Assembly (NCBI GenBank): GCA_035353175.1
Contig: DAOPZC010000004.1
Location: forward strand, 140,548-204,547
DNA length: 64,000 bases
From: DAOPZC01 sp035353175
Lineage (GTDB): Bacteria; Verrucomicrobiota; Kiritimatiellia; RFP12; UBA1067
Direction of reading: 5' to 3'
Of this stretch, positions 27,207 to 35,329 are shown piece after piece. Within the stretch, counting starts at the first letter, position 1, and the number at the start of each line of letters is the position of its first letter. The notes beneath the pieces were generated by a model, which saw nothing but the letters and a program-made list of their open reading frames with translations, was not told where the DNA came from and made no database searches. The position numbers were made by a program, and so were the translations under genes.

Positions 27207-28259
27207 ATGATTCACAAACAGAAGGTCTACGGCTTTGCCATTCTGGGAACGGGCATGATTTCCAAGTTTCACGCGCGCGCGATCCGTGACATCGCGGAGG
27301 CGAGATTGATTGCTGTTTGCAGCCGCGAGAAGATGCGGGCTTTGGCCTTCGCGGCCGAGTTCGCGTGTGAGGCGTATGACAATCTCGATGCGATGCTCGC
27401 GCATCCCGGGGTGGATATCCTCGTCATCGCAACACCTTCTGGATTGCACATGGAGGCGGCCGTTTCCGCTGCCCGCGCCGGCAAGCACGTGCTGTGCGAA
27501 AAACCTCTGGATGTTGAGCTTGATCGCGTGGACGCGATGATCAAGGCGCATCGTGATGCCGGCACACAGCTGGGTTGCACGTTTCAGATCCGTTACACAC
27601 CGGCATTGACGCCGATCCGCGAGGCGTTACATGAAGGAAGATTTGGGACAGTCACGTATGCCGGCGCCTATGTCCCCTGGTGGCGCACGAACGCGTATTA
27701 CGTCGACTCCGCCTGGCACGGTACGCAAAAGCTCGATGGGGGAGGTGCCCTGATGAATCAATCGATCCACATGATCGACCTTCTGTGCGATCTCCTGCCT
27801 CCGGTCGAATCGGTTGCCGGCCATATTGCCTCAATCGGTCACCCCGGGATTGAAACAGAGGACACGGCAACCGCTTCGCTGCGTTTCAAGGGCGGGGCTT
27901 TAGGCATCATATACGGCAGCACCGCCTCATGGCCGGGACAGGCGAAACGACTTGAGATTGCCGGCACACACGGGACCGTGATTCTGGAGGATGCGCATCT
28001 TGCGGTTTTCGAGTTCCACGACAAGCGTTCAGGCGATATCTCGATTTTACAACGCTACGGCAACGGCGGTTCAGCTCATGGGGTGTGCGATCCGTCCGCC
28101 ATGACACACGCGTTGCATGCGGCGTGTTTCAAGGATTTTATCGAGGCGCTCAACCAGGGACGAACGTTCAGCATCAGCGGCGAATCTGCGCGGCGCCCTG
28201 TTGAGATCATCCACGCGATTTATGAGTGTTCGCGGTCTGGTCGAAGCATAACTCTTTAG
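27207..28259 (+). CDS. Gfo/Idh/MocA family oxidoreductase
   Basis: 350-aa NAD(P)-dependent dehydrogenase. ATG at 27207 is preferred over the TTG at 27195 because family homology starts there. Rossmann fold begins with FAILGTGMISKFHARAI; the conserved CEKPLDV motif and the DHDLR-equivalent region (QSIHMIDLLCDLLPP) of the catalytic domain are visible. Relatives oxidise sugars, inositols or related polyols. No signal peptide, unlike the GH109-like relative at 55910. The downstream region to the convergent maturase gene (65 bp) has only a weak ATGCGA/TCGCAT inverted repeat. Confidence 0.9.
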   Translation: MIHKQKVYGFAILGTGMISKFHARAIRDIAEARLIAVCSREKMRALAFAAEFACEAYDNLDAMLAHPGVDILVIATPSGLHMEAAVSAARAGKHVLCEKPLDVELDRVDAMIKAHRDAGTQLGCTFQIRYTPALTPIREALHEGRFGTVTYAGAYVPWWRTNAYYVDSAWHGTQKLDGGGALMNQSIHMIDLLCDLLPPVESVAGHIASIGHPGIETEDTATASLRFKGGALGIIYGSTASWPGQAKRLEIAGTHGTVILEDAHLAVFEFHDKRSGDISILQRYGNGGSAHGVCDPSAMTHALHAACFKDFIEALNQGRTFSISGESARRPVEIIHAIYECSRSGRSITL

Positions 28260-28323
28260 TTTATTTGTGCGATGCGAAAAAGGGGAGGTTTTATAAGCCA
28301 CGATTAGTGTCGCATAATATATG

Positions 28324-29490
28324 TTATGTAAAGTTCCCGCCTTGATCGTGCCGGGAAAAAACCTTCCGTCCACACTCTTCCGACCGGACCGTTGCGGCCA
28401 ATTTCTCAAAACGAGTCAACGTGTGGCCATAAAAGATCCGCCATCCTTCACAAAGATAACTCAGCTTATTCGCGGACACGCCCGTGTGCCCAACACGATT
28501 TTTCGGACAGTCTCCCGCGCAAAACCTGAAATATGGGCAACTTCCGCAGGCGCTGTGCGTCTCACGCTTGCGCGCACCGAATTCTTTAAACATTGCAGAA
28601 TCCGCGAGCTCGTCCCAAGTGTGCGTCAGGACATTGCCGAGCCTCAACTCCGGCAGCACGTGAAAATCGCAAGGATACACGTCACCGTTATACTCGACGA
28701 CAAAATATTGACGGCAATCCGATCCCGCAGTGCAACAAATGTCCACTCCAGTGACAAGCTTTGCAATGATTGTGTCAAAAAGACGCACCGAGATTTTCCG
28801 AGTGTCCTTCTTTTCATACCAGCGGTCGAAGACCTCGCAGAGAAAAGCCCCCCACTCGCGAGGCTCGATACAGTAGGGGGCAACCCTCCCCTCCCCGTCC
28901 AATTCAACGCATTCGATGAACTGAAGAAAATTGGCGCCAATCTCATGAGTCAAATAGTCGTAGATCTCCACCGGGGTTGCCACGTTATGTTTACTGACGA
29001 GCGTCAGAATATTGAACTCGGCATGATTCCGACGCAGGCATTCGACCCCCTTGACGACAGCTTCGTGCGAGCCGTGTCCCGCCGCATCCAGTCGAGCCGC
29101 ATCATGAAGCCGCTTCGGGCCGTCGAGACTAACCCCTGTCAAAAACCGGCAGGCTCTGAAATGACGCGCCAAACGGTCGTCGAGCAGCATACCATTGGTC
29201 TGGACGGCATTTGAAACCTCCGCACCACGGCGCGCGTAAGCCATTTGCAGATCCGTCACTCGTTCGAAAAAGGGGTGCCCCATTAGAAGCGGTTCCCCCC
29301 CCTGCCAAACAAACGAATAAACCGGTTGCGCGGAGTCCAAGTAACTCCGGATCAACCGCTCAAGCACGTTCTCCGCCATACGATGCTGGCTCGTCGCCGG
29401 ATACAGTCGGCTACGGTCGAGATAAAAACAGTACCGGCACCGAAGATTGCAGTCTGCGGAAGCCGGTTTGATGAGCAGCGAAAAAATCAC
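28324..29490 (-). CDS. Anaerobic sulfatase-maturase-like radical SAM/SPASM enzyme
   Basis: 388-aa radical SAM protein that in this family converts a sulfatase active-site Cys or Ser to formylglycine without oxygen. SAM cluster C14-C18-C21 in ADCNLRCRYCFYLD; VWQGGEPLLMG; TNGMLLDD; GVSLDGPKRLHD; and two auxiliary cluster regions with cysteines in VDICCTAGSDCRQYF, GDVYPCDFHVLPE and ACGSCPYFRFCAGDCPKNR. Start is GTG 29490, 4 bp behind the PfkB gene stop. No sulfatase gene lies in the window; targets must be encoded elsewhere. It is the last gene of the long 40.6-28.3 kb string. Confidence 0.9.
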   Translation of the reverse strand: MIFSLLIKPASADCNLRCRYCFYLDRSRLYPATSQHRMAENVLERLIRSYLDSAQPVYSFVWQGGEPLLMGHPFFERVTDLQMAYARRGAEVSNAVQTNGMLLDDRLARHFRACRFLTGVSLDGPKRLHDAARLDAAGHGSHEAVVKGVECLRRNHAEFNILTLVSKHNVATPVEIYDYLTHEIGANFLQFIECVELDGEGRVAPYCIEPREWGAFLCEVFDRWYEKKDTRKISVRLFDTIIAKLVTGVDICCTAGSDCRQYFVVEYNGDVYPCDFHVLPELRLGNVLTHTWDELADSAMFKEFGARKRETHSACGSCPYFRFCAGDCPKNRVGHTGVSANKLSYLCEGWRIFYGHTLTRFEKLAATVRSEECGRKVFSRHDQGGNFT

Positions 29491-29494
29491 AGGC

Positions 29495-30418
29495 TCACAC
29501 CTTCATCATCCGTTTCAGCTCAACGACCCGCTTCTCGATCATCCCCTGCGTCAGGCTCTCGAAACGCTCAAGACTGAAACCTTCCACGCCGAACGACGCC
29601 ACCGCACTAGCATGCACTAACGCTTCGCGCATCAGGCCCTCCGTCACTCTGCCGGCACGCGCCAAATAGCCCATGAACGCGCCCGCGTAAGAGTCCCCTG
29701 CCCCCGTGGGATCCACCAACTGGCGGACTGGATATGCGGGCACGATAAACACGCCTTTACGCGAAAAGAGAAAAGCGCCATGTTCACCTTTTTTCACAAC
29801 AACGTAGGCGGGACCCATTCGCAGAATAGCCGCCGCGCAATCGCACAGATTCCACTTTCCGGTCAACATCCGGGCCTCTCCGTCATTGACCGTTAAGAGG
29901 TCGACATGCCGGATGACTTTACGCAAAGCGGGTTTCGCGATATCGATCCAAAGATTCATCGTGTCGAGCGCAACGAACTTCGCGCCCTTGGCCTGCTTCA
30001 AAACATGCATCTGGAGCTCAGGCTGAATGTTTCCCAGCAAAACGAAAGGCGCCTGCCGATAAGCATCGGGGAGCTCGGGCATAAAATCCGCAAAGACGCC
30101 CAACTCGGTTTTCAGCGTGGCCCGTTCGATCATGTTGGCATCGTACTCGCAAGCCCACCGGAAAGTGGCCCCCTCTTTGCGCTGCACGCCCGCCAGGTCG
30201 ATTCCGAACGCCTGCCAGCGGCGATCGAATGCAGCTGGGAAGTCATCACCCACCACCCCTACCGCACCGGTCTTCGCAAAGAACGATGCCGCAGCCGTGC
30301 CGAACGGCAGCGACCCGCCCAGCAGATTCTTGCGGTCGGCAGAGCGCGTCTTCACATCGTCAATACCGACCGAACCCACTATCCAAAACTTCACCGGAAC
30401 ATTTTTCGTACGCTTCAT
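29495..30418 (-). CDS. PfkB-family carbohydrate/nucleoside kinase
   Basis: 307-aa ribokinase-like kinase that phosphorylates a sugar or nucleoside. The conserved ATP/catalytic motif DPTGAGDSYAGAFMGYLA lies near residue 236, with the catalytic Asp in GAGD. The N-terminal GG pair region (NLLGGSLPFGTAAAS) is visible. Specificity cannot be read from the sequence. The ATG at 30418 overlaps the aroQ stop (ATGA), so the two are probably translated together. Confidence 0.88.
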   Translation of the reverse strand: MKRTKNVPVKFWIVGSVGIDDVKTRSADRKNLLGGSLPFGTAAASFFAKTGAVGVVGDDFPAAFDRRWQAFGIDLAGVQRKEGATFRWACEYDANMIERATLKTELGVFADFMPELPDAYRQAPFVLLGNIQPELQMHVLKQAKGAKFVALDTMNLWIDIAKPALRKVIRHVDLLTVNDGEARMLTGKWNLCDCAAAILRMGPAYVVVKKGEHGAFLFSRKGVFIVPAYPVRQLVDPTGAGDSYAGAFMGYLARAGRVTEGLMREALVHASAVASFGVEGFSLERFESLTQGMIEKRVVELKRMMKV

Positions 30419-30870
30419 TTCACCACTTCCTGTTGCGCGATTGCGAGCTGTTGCAGAAGGCCCTCAAGAGCCAAAATGTAGCCGGCACCGCCGAACCCCA
30501 TGACCTGACCCACACACACGGGTGCGGTCAAGCTCTCGTGCCGAAAAGACTCTCGTTTATGGGTGTTCGAGAGATGCACTTCCACCGCGGGCAGTCCACA
30601 CGCCGCAAGCGCATCCCGCAAAGCCACGCTGGAATGCGTATAGGCGGCGGGATTAATGATAATACCGTCAAAAACGCCACGGGCGGCACCTATTGCAGCG
30701 ACCAATTCACCTTCCACATCGCTCTGGAACGATTCGACGCTCACCCCTTTTAAGGAAGCGTGCACGATCACGCGACGGACAATACTATCCAATGTCTCTC
30801 GCCCGTAAATCGAAGGTTCACGTGTCCCCAGCGCCTTAAGATTCGGGCCATTCACCAGCAGAATCTTCAT
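30415..30870 (-). CDS. aroQ: 3-dehydroquinate dehydratase, type II
   Basis: Third step of the shikimate pathway, 3-dehydroquinate to 3-dehydroshikimate. 151 aa, the usual size. Motifs: LLVNGPNLKALGTREPSIYG with the catalytic Tyr in PSIYG, FQSDVEGELVAAI, IINPAAYTHSSVALRDAL, and the His-containing EVHLSNTHKRESFRH. The start at 30870 lies within the end of ricT (35-bp overlap). It overlaps the PfkB gene at its stop by 4 bp. Confidence 0.95.
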   Translation of the reverse strand: MKILLVNGPNLKALGTREPSIYGRETLDSIVRRVIVHASLKGVSVESFQSDVEGELVAAIGAARGVFDGIIINPAAYTHSSVALRDALAACGLPAVEVHLSNTHKRESFRHESLTAPVCVGQVMGFGGAGYILALEGLLQQLAIAQQEVVK

Positions 30871-31726
30871 CCGTATACTCCTTGTCTTCAACTTTGAAAG
30901 AAGTGCCCCGCACCACATTAACCGAGTCGGCAGACACCGTCAGAAAACGGCCGTCACGGGTCCGCACCGTCACTCGGCCGCGCATGACGTCGCGGCCGAC
31001 AACGATCCCCTCCGCGTTTTCATTTTTCAGGCAGGCCACCAAGCTGCCGCTCTCAGGCAGCCTCACCGCTGCTGCACGATACTGTTCATACTCAAACCGA
31101 AGACAACATTTCAAACGTCCGCAACTTCCGTTAATCGTCACCGGATTGAGCGACATCTCTTGTGCTTTTGCCATCCTCACATTCACAGACTGAAACTGAC
31201 GCTGCCATGTGTTGCAACACAACGCGCGGCCGCAAGGACCAAGGCATCCCACGAGGGCTGCCTCATCGCGCACCCCCACTTGCCACAGGTCGACATGCGT
31301 CTTGAAATCACGTTGCAACTGCCCTACAAAACGCCGCAGATCTACCGGGACCTGCGCAGCGTAGCGGAGAAAGAACCTGTCGCGTCCGTAAGAGAAACGG
31401 GCGTGAAGGATTTTGACATGCCCTTTCTCGTGCTGCGTGGAAACCGTAAACGCTTGCTTCGCTCTCGCAGCGAGTTCATCGTTTTCAGCAAAACGCTTTC
31501 CGTCATCCGCGTCACGCTTGCGAATCACACGGAACGCAGGGATTTTCTCGTCGCCCGTCGCGTCCTCATTGAGCCCATAGAGTTCGAGAACAATGCCGAA
31601 ATCTTTACCGTAGTCGAGTTCGACCATACAAGAATCGCCAGGCAGAAGTACTAACGCCGGCGAGACTCTGCAAAGAAAAACGCCGTTTTCCGGCATCCGT
31701 ATGCGGGCGACTGTCTGCATTTCCAT
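30836..31726 (-). CDS. ricT: PSP1/RicT (YaaT)-family regulatory protein
   Basis: 296-aa PSP1-domain protein; in Bacillus, RicT (YaaT) works with RicA and RicF in mRNA processing and development and binds Fe-S. The clustered cysteines CLGPCGRALCC and GSCGRLKCCLRFEYEQY are the family hallmark. N-terminal sequence VELDYGKDFGIVLELYG is typical. Four bases separate it from the holB stop, and its C-terminus overlaps aroQ. The link to holB and tmk is widespread in bacteria. The functional role in this organism is inferred only from family. Confidence 0.92.
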   Translation of the reverse strand: MEMQTVARIRMPENGVFLCRVSPALVLLPGDSCMVELDYGKDFGIVLELYGLNEDATGDEKIPAFRVIRKRDADDGKRFAENDELAARAKQAFTVSTQHEKGHVKILHARFSYGRDRFFLRYAAQVPVDLRRFVGQLQRDFKTHVDLWQVGVRDEAALVGCLGPCGRALCCNTWQRQFQSVNVRMAKAQEMSLNPVTINGSCGRLKCCLRFEYEQYRAAAVRLPESGSLVACLKNENAEGIVVGRDVMRGRVTVRTRDGRFLTVSADSVNVVRGTSFKVEDKEYTDEDSAGEWPES

Positions 31727-31730
31727 CTTC

Positions 31731-32702
31731 CTAGGCCACGCCGTGATTCAGGCGATCAAGCGCGTAACCCAAAAGCGTTTCTTCAGGCAGGTTTCTTTCC
31801 ATCTGCCGGGCCAACTCTTCAACGGCGTTCAGATTATAAATCGTCTGCACCAGCGTAAGTCTTCCGACACGCTCTTTAAGCACTTCGAGATTCGCGCGGT
31901 TATGCACCAAGGAATCATCCCCCCCCGCTTTCAAGACAAACATATCTCTGAACCAACGCAACATCTCCAAAAGGAAATCCGTCCGCAATTCACGGTAGCG
32001 CGCACTGACTTTGGCTTCAAAAACCTCTTTGCCATCTTCGTCAACAACCTCGCTGTTAGATTCTTCTTCCGTGATGAGCTGCTCTGCTTTACCCTTCATG
32101 TCCGCCAGTATGGAAAACAGCACGTTGGACATGGCAAGTTTCTCCATCGTCCGGGAAAGCAGCGGACTCGCCAGCGTTTCAATCACGCGTCTCTTCCATG
32201 GCTCACTCAGTCCCCGCACTTCATCGAGATCGATCCGCTGACAGCGCGAAATAATCGTCGGCAACAATTGCTGCGGCGCATCCGACAGCAACATGAACAG
32301 GGTTTTTTCCGGAGGTTCCTCTAATGTCTTGAGGAAGGCGTTCGCGGATGCGTCATTCAGCCGGTCCGCCCCTACCAGCACACCCGCTTTCCATCCTCCC
32401 GAAAAAGAGGTCTGAGTCACTTCATTGATCAATTTTTCGCGGATTTGATCGGCGCTGATGATCCGTGACTTCTTTTCCGGAAAAATCCAGTGGATGTCGA
32501 CTTCCTGACGGTCCACGACATGTCGGCAACCGTCGCATGTTCCGCACGGTTTTTCGGACGATCGGCAAAACAACACCTGCAAGATGCGCACGGCGAGATC
32601 CAGCGCGACACCGCGGACCGGGCCAACAATCAGATAGCCGTGGGCCGGATGCCCGACGTCGAGAGCCCTCCTCACCATCTTGAAGGTGTCATCAATACGC
32701 AT
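31731..32702 (-). CDS. holB: DNA polymerase III subunit delta'
   Basis: Clamp-loader subunit, 323 aa from ATG 32702, overlapping the tmk stop by 11 bp. The AAA+ fold is recognisable: a P-loop-like GPVRGVALD lacking the Lys-Ser/Thr (as in non-hydrolysing delta' proteins), the zinc-binding CRSSEKPCGTCDGC, VLVGADRLNDASANAFLKTLEEPP, and the sensor-like IISRCQRID. The C-terminal helical collar is less conserved. It pairs with holA in a separate operon. Confidence 0.92.
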   Translation of the reverse strand: MRIDDTFKMVRRALDVGHPAHGYLIVGPVRGVALDLAVRILQVLFCRSSEKPCGTCDGCRHVVDRQEVDIHWIFPEKKSRIISADQIREKLINEVTQTSFSGGWKAGVLVGADRLNDASANAFLKTLEEPPEKTLFMLLSDAPQQLLPTIISRCQRIDLDEVRGLSEPWKRRVIETLASPLLSRTMEKLAMSNVLFSILADMKGKAEQLITEEESNSEVVDEDGKEVFEAKVSARYRELRTDFLLEMLRWFRDMFVLKAGGDDSLVHNRANLEVLKERVGRLTLVQTIYNLNAVEELARQMERNLPEETLLGYALDRLNHGVA

Positions 32703-33351
32703 CCATATCTCCCATGAGGCGCTGAACAACCGCGGCCCGGATTTCGGACGCAACCAGTTCCTGTTCACGTTCGGTTGCCAGAACCACAAATCGTGCGGGA
32801 TCCTGCCTCGCCAACGTCAAGAAACCGTTTCGTAACCGGATATGAAACTCATCGGCCTCGCATTCAATGCGGTCCGGCGCGACAGCCGTCTTTGCTTGCC
32901 TCGCCAGCAACCGCGCTCGGCTCGTTCTCGGCGTCACGTCCAAAAGCAACGTTAAGTCAGGCCGTAGCCCGTGCGTGGCAAACTGGTTTGCGGCACGCAA
33001 TTCTTCCAAGTCGAAACCGCGACCGTATCCCTGATATGCCAGCGTCGAATCGTCGAAACGATCGCACAAGACCCAAGCCCCTCGGCACAACGCGGGGCGG
33101 ATCAGACGCTCAACGTGCTGTGCACGGCTTGCAAGGAACAGCAAGACCTCTGTCCGCGGAACCGGAGCTTCGCCCGACCCGTCGTGCTGCAACAAATTCC
33201 TGATTGCCTCTCCGATCGGCGTCCCGCCGGGTTCGCGCGTGCAAACTACATCCATTCCACATTCGCGCAAATAGTCGGCCAGCAAACGGATATGCGTTGA
33301 CTTTCCGCTGCCTTCAGGCCCCTCAAACGTGATGAACTTTCCGCGCGTCAT
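32692..33351 (-). CDS. tmk: Thymidylate kinase
   Basis: Phosphorylates dTMP to dTDP. 219 aa from ATG 33351, one base behind the cysS stop. P-loop FEGPEGSGKSTHIRLL, DR(E)-type REPGGTPIGEAIRNLL, LLFLASRAQHVERLIRPAL, and the lid-type DRFDDSTLAYQGYGRG are present. The frame runs much further upstream, but that part is an artefact overlapping cysS. Typical tmk-holB neighbour pair. Confidence 0.96.
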   Translation of the reverse strand: MTRGKFITFEGPEGSGKSTHIRLLADYLRECGMDVVCTREPGGTPIGEAIRNLLQHDGSGEAPVPRTEVLLFLASRAQHVERLIRPALCRGAWVLCDRFDDSTLAYQGYGRGFDLEELRAANQFATHGLRPDLTLLLDVTPRTSRARLLARQAKTAVAPDRIECEADEFHIRLRNGFLTLARQDPARFVVLATEREQELVASEIRAAVVQRLMGDMDAY

Positions 33352-33352
33352 A

Positions 33353-34756
33353 TTAAATCTTCTTGAGCTTCTGCCCCTCTTTGGAATCGCGCACTTCCCA
33401 CCCTTTTGCCAAGAGTTGGTCGCGAATGCGGTCAGAGCCCGCCCAGTCTTTTGCCGCGCGCGCCGCCGCGCGCGCGGCCGCCAACGCCTCGATTTCAGGC
33501 GACAGAGCGCTCTCGTTTGCGGCGCGTCCAAAGCGAATTAAACCGAACACCGTGTCGAGAGCCTCGAAAACGGTCAGGACGGCCGCGGCCTCCTCAGAAC
33601 CGAACGACGTCGCGCGCAGCGCGCTGTTGCTTTCGCGCACGAGCGCGAAGAGCGCGGCAAACGCCTCCGGCAAGTTCAGGTCGTCATTGACGGCCGCCGC
33701 AAAAGCGTCACGAGACTCTGCGGCCCAAAGCGGCAACACGCCCGCCGCCGTCGAGCCGGCCCGTGCGGTGAGTGCATCGACACACTCGTCGACGCGCGCG
33801 AGCGACGCGCGCGCCGCATCCAGCGCGTCGAATGTGAAATTCAGCGGTTGCCGGTAGTGTCCGTTGATCAGTACATACCGAATCTCGCGGCCGGACCACC
33901 CCTTCTGCACGAGGTCTCGCAAAGTAAAGAAGTTGCCCAACGACTTGGACATCTTCTCGCCATTCACACGGAGGTGCGCACAATGCATCCAATAATTCAC
34001 GAACGGCTTGCCGGTCGCGCCCTCCGCCTGTGCGATCTCGTTTTCGTGATGCGGGAAAAGGTTGTCGATACCGCCGGTATGGAGGTCGAATGTCTCACCC
34101 AGATATTTCATGGACATGGCTGAACACTCGAGATGCCAGCCGGGGCGTCCCCTCCCCCACGGCGAATCCCATACCACCTCGCCGTCGTTCACATCCCACC
34201 CCTTCCACAGAGCGAAATCGCCGTAACTCTCTTTTTCGTATTCGTCCTGAGCCACACGCGCTCCGGCCCTCAGATTGTCGCGATCGAGATGTGCAAGTTT
34301 GCCATAGCCTGGCAATTTAGCCACGCTGAAATAGACCGAGCCGTCGTCGGACTTATAGGCCAAGCCGCGATTGAACAACGCTTCCACCAGCGCCACCATT
34401 TCGGGAATGTGGTCGGTCGCCGCCGGATAGACTTCGGCGGACTGCACGTTTAGAGTCTTGAGGTCTTCAAAAAACGCCTGGATGAAGGGCTGCGTAAAGG
34501 TCTTCAACGGCACCCCAGCAGCCGTCGCGCCGCGGATCGTCTTGTCGTCCACATCGGTCAGGTTCATCACCTGCGTCACGCGGCAACCGTTGAATTGCAA
34601 CACGCGCCGCAGAATGTCCTCGAAGGTGTAGGCGCGGAAATTACCGATATGCGCGAAATTGTAGACCGTCGGACCACACGTATACATCTTCACATGGCCG
34701 GGCTCGATTGGCAGCAGCGTTTCCTTGCTGCGCGTCAGACTGTTGTAGACCTGCAT
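33353..34756 (-). CDS. cysS: Cysteinyl-tRNA synthetase
   Basis: Charges tRNA-Cys. 467 aa from ATG 34756; the longer frame upstream shows no homology. CGPTVYNFAHIGNFR supplies a zinc cysteine and the HIGH-type motif, KMSKSLGNFFTLRDL the KMSKS loop, and DNLFPHHENEIAQAEGATG the zinc-site His region. The C-terminal Ala/Glu-rich helical domain is intact. 22 bp behind ispF. Confidence 0.97.
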   Translation of the reverse strand: MQVYNSLTRSKETLLPIEPGHVKMYTCGPTVYNFAHIGNFRAYTFEDILRRVLQFNGCRVTQVMNLTDVDDKTIRGATAAGVPLKTFTQPFIQAFFEDLKTLNVQSAEVYPAATDHIPEMVALVEALFNRGLAYKSDDGSVYFSVAKLPGYGKLAHLDRDNLRAGARVAQDEYEKESYGDFALWKGWDVNDGEVVWDSPWGRGRPGWHLECSAMSMKYLGETFDLHTGGIDNLFPHHENEIAQAEGATGKPFVNYWMHCAHLRVNGEKMSKSLGNFFTLRDLVQKGWSGREIRYVLINGHYRQPLNFTFDALDAARASLARVDECVDALTARAGSTAAGVLPLWAAESRDAFAAAVNDDLNLPEAFAALFALVRESNSALRATSFGSEEAAAVLTVFEALDTVFGLIRFGRAANESALSPEIEALAAARAAARAAKDWAGSDRIRDQLLAKGWEVRDSKEGQKLKKI

Positions 34757-34778
34757 CGTCTTTCTTCTCCTTGAAAAG

Positions 34779-35270
34779 TCAAATGCCCGCAGCTGGTTGT
34801 TGCGAAACTGTGGCCACTGCCATTGCGCTGATGCCTTCACGACGCCCCACAGCATCCATGCCCTCGTTGGTCTTGGCTTTGACGGAAACGCGGGAAATGT
34901 CGATCCCCATCACCTCCGCAAGCCGTACCCGCATGGCGGGAATGTGCGACTGCAATTTGGGGGCCTCGGCCACGATCGTCGCGTCGGTGTTCAGAATCCG
35001 CCAACCGGCTCGGGCAAGACGCTCGACCACGCGGCCGAGCAGCACCGTGCTGTCCGCATTTTTCCATTGCGGATCTTTGTCGGGAAAATGCAGGCCGATA
35101 TCTCCGTCCGCGACCGCACCCAACAAAGCATCGCACAGCGCATGGATGAGCACGTCCGCGTCTGAGTGACCCAAAAGGCCCCGCTCGTGCGGAATATCAA
35201 CACCGCCCAACACCAGTCGGCGGCCTTCGGCCAGACGGTGGGAATCATACCCAATTCCAGTTCGTATCAT
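34779..35270 (-). CDS. ispF: 2-C-methyl-D-erythritol 2,4-cyclodiphosphate synthase
   Basis: MEP pathway enzyme that cyclises CDP-ME 2-phosphate with loss of CMP. 163 aa. GIGYDSHRLAEGRRLVLGGV (zinc Asp/His), GLLGHSDADVLIHALCDALLGA and DIGLHFPDKDPQWKNADS are diagnostic. ATG 35270 is the homologous start. Many bacteria fuse or pair ispF with ispD; here ispD is 15 kb away. Confidence 0.97.
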   Translation of the reverse strand: MIRTGIGYDSHRLAEGRRLVLGGVDIPHERGLLGHSDADVLIHALCDALLGAVADGDIGLHFPDKDPQWKNADSTVLLGRVVERLARAGWRILNTDATIVAEAPKLQSHIPAMRVRLAEVMGIDISRVSVKAKTNEGMDAVGRREGISAMAVATVSQQPAAGI

Positions 35271-35329
35271 GAGCGGTACTATACCCCATTTCACCTATCG
35301 CAACAACCCAACAAGCAAGCTCGTGCTTC

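Noticed and set aside
28260..28323. Terminator between convergent genes
   Set aside because: Only ATGCGA/TCGCAT with a ~30-nt loop and no T-run.
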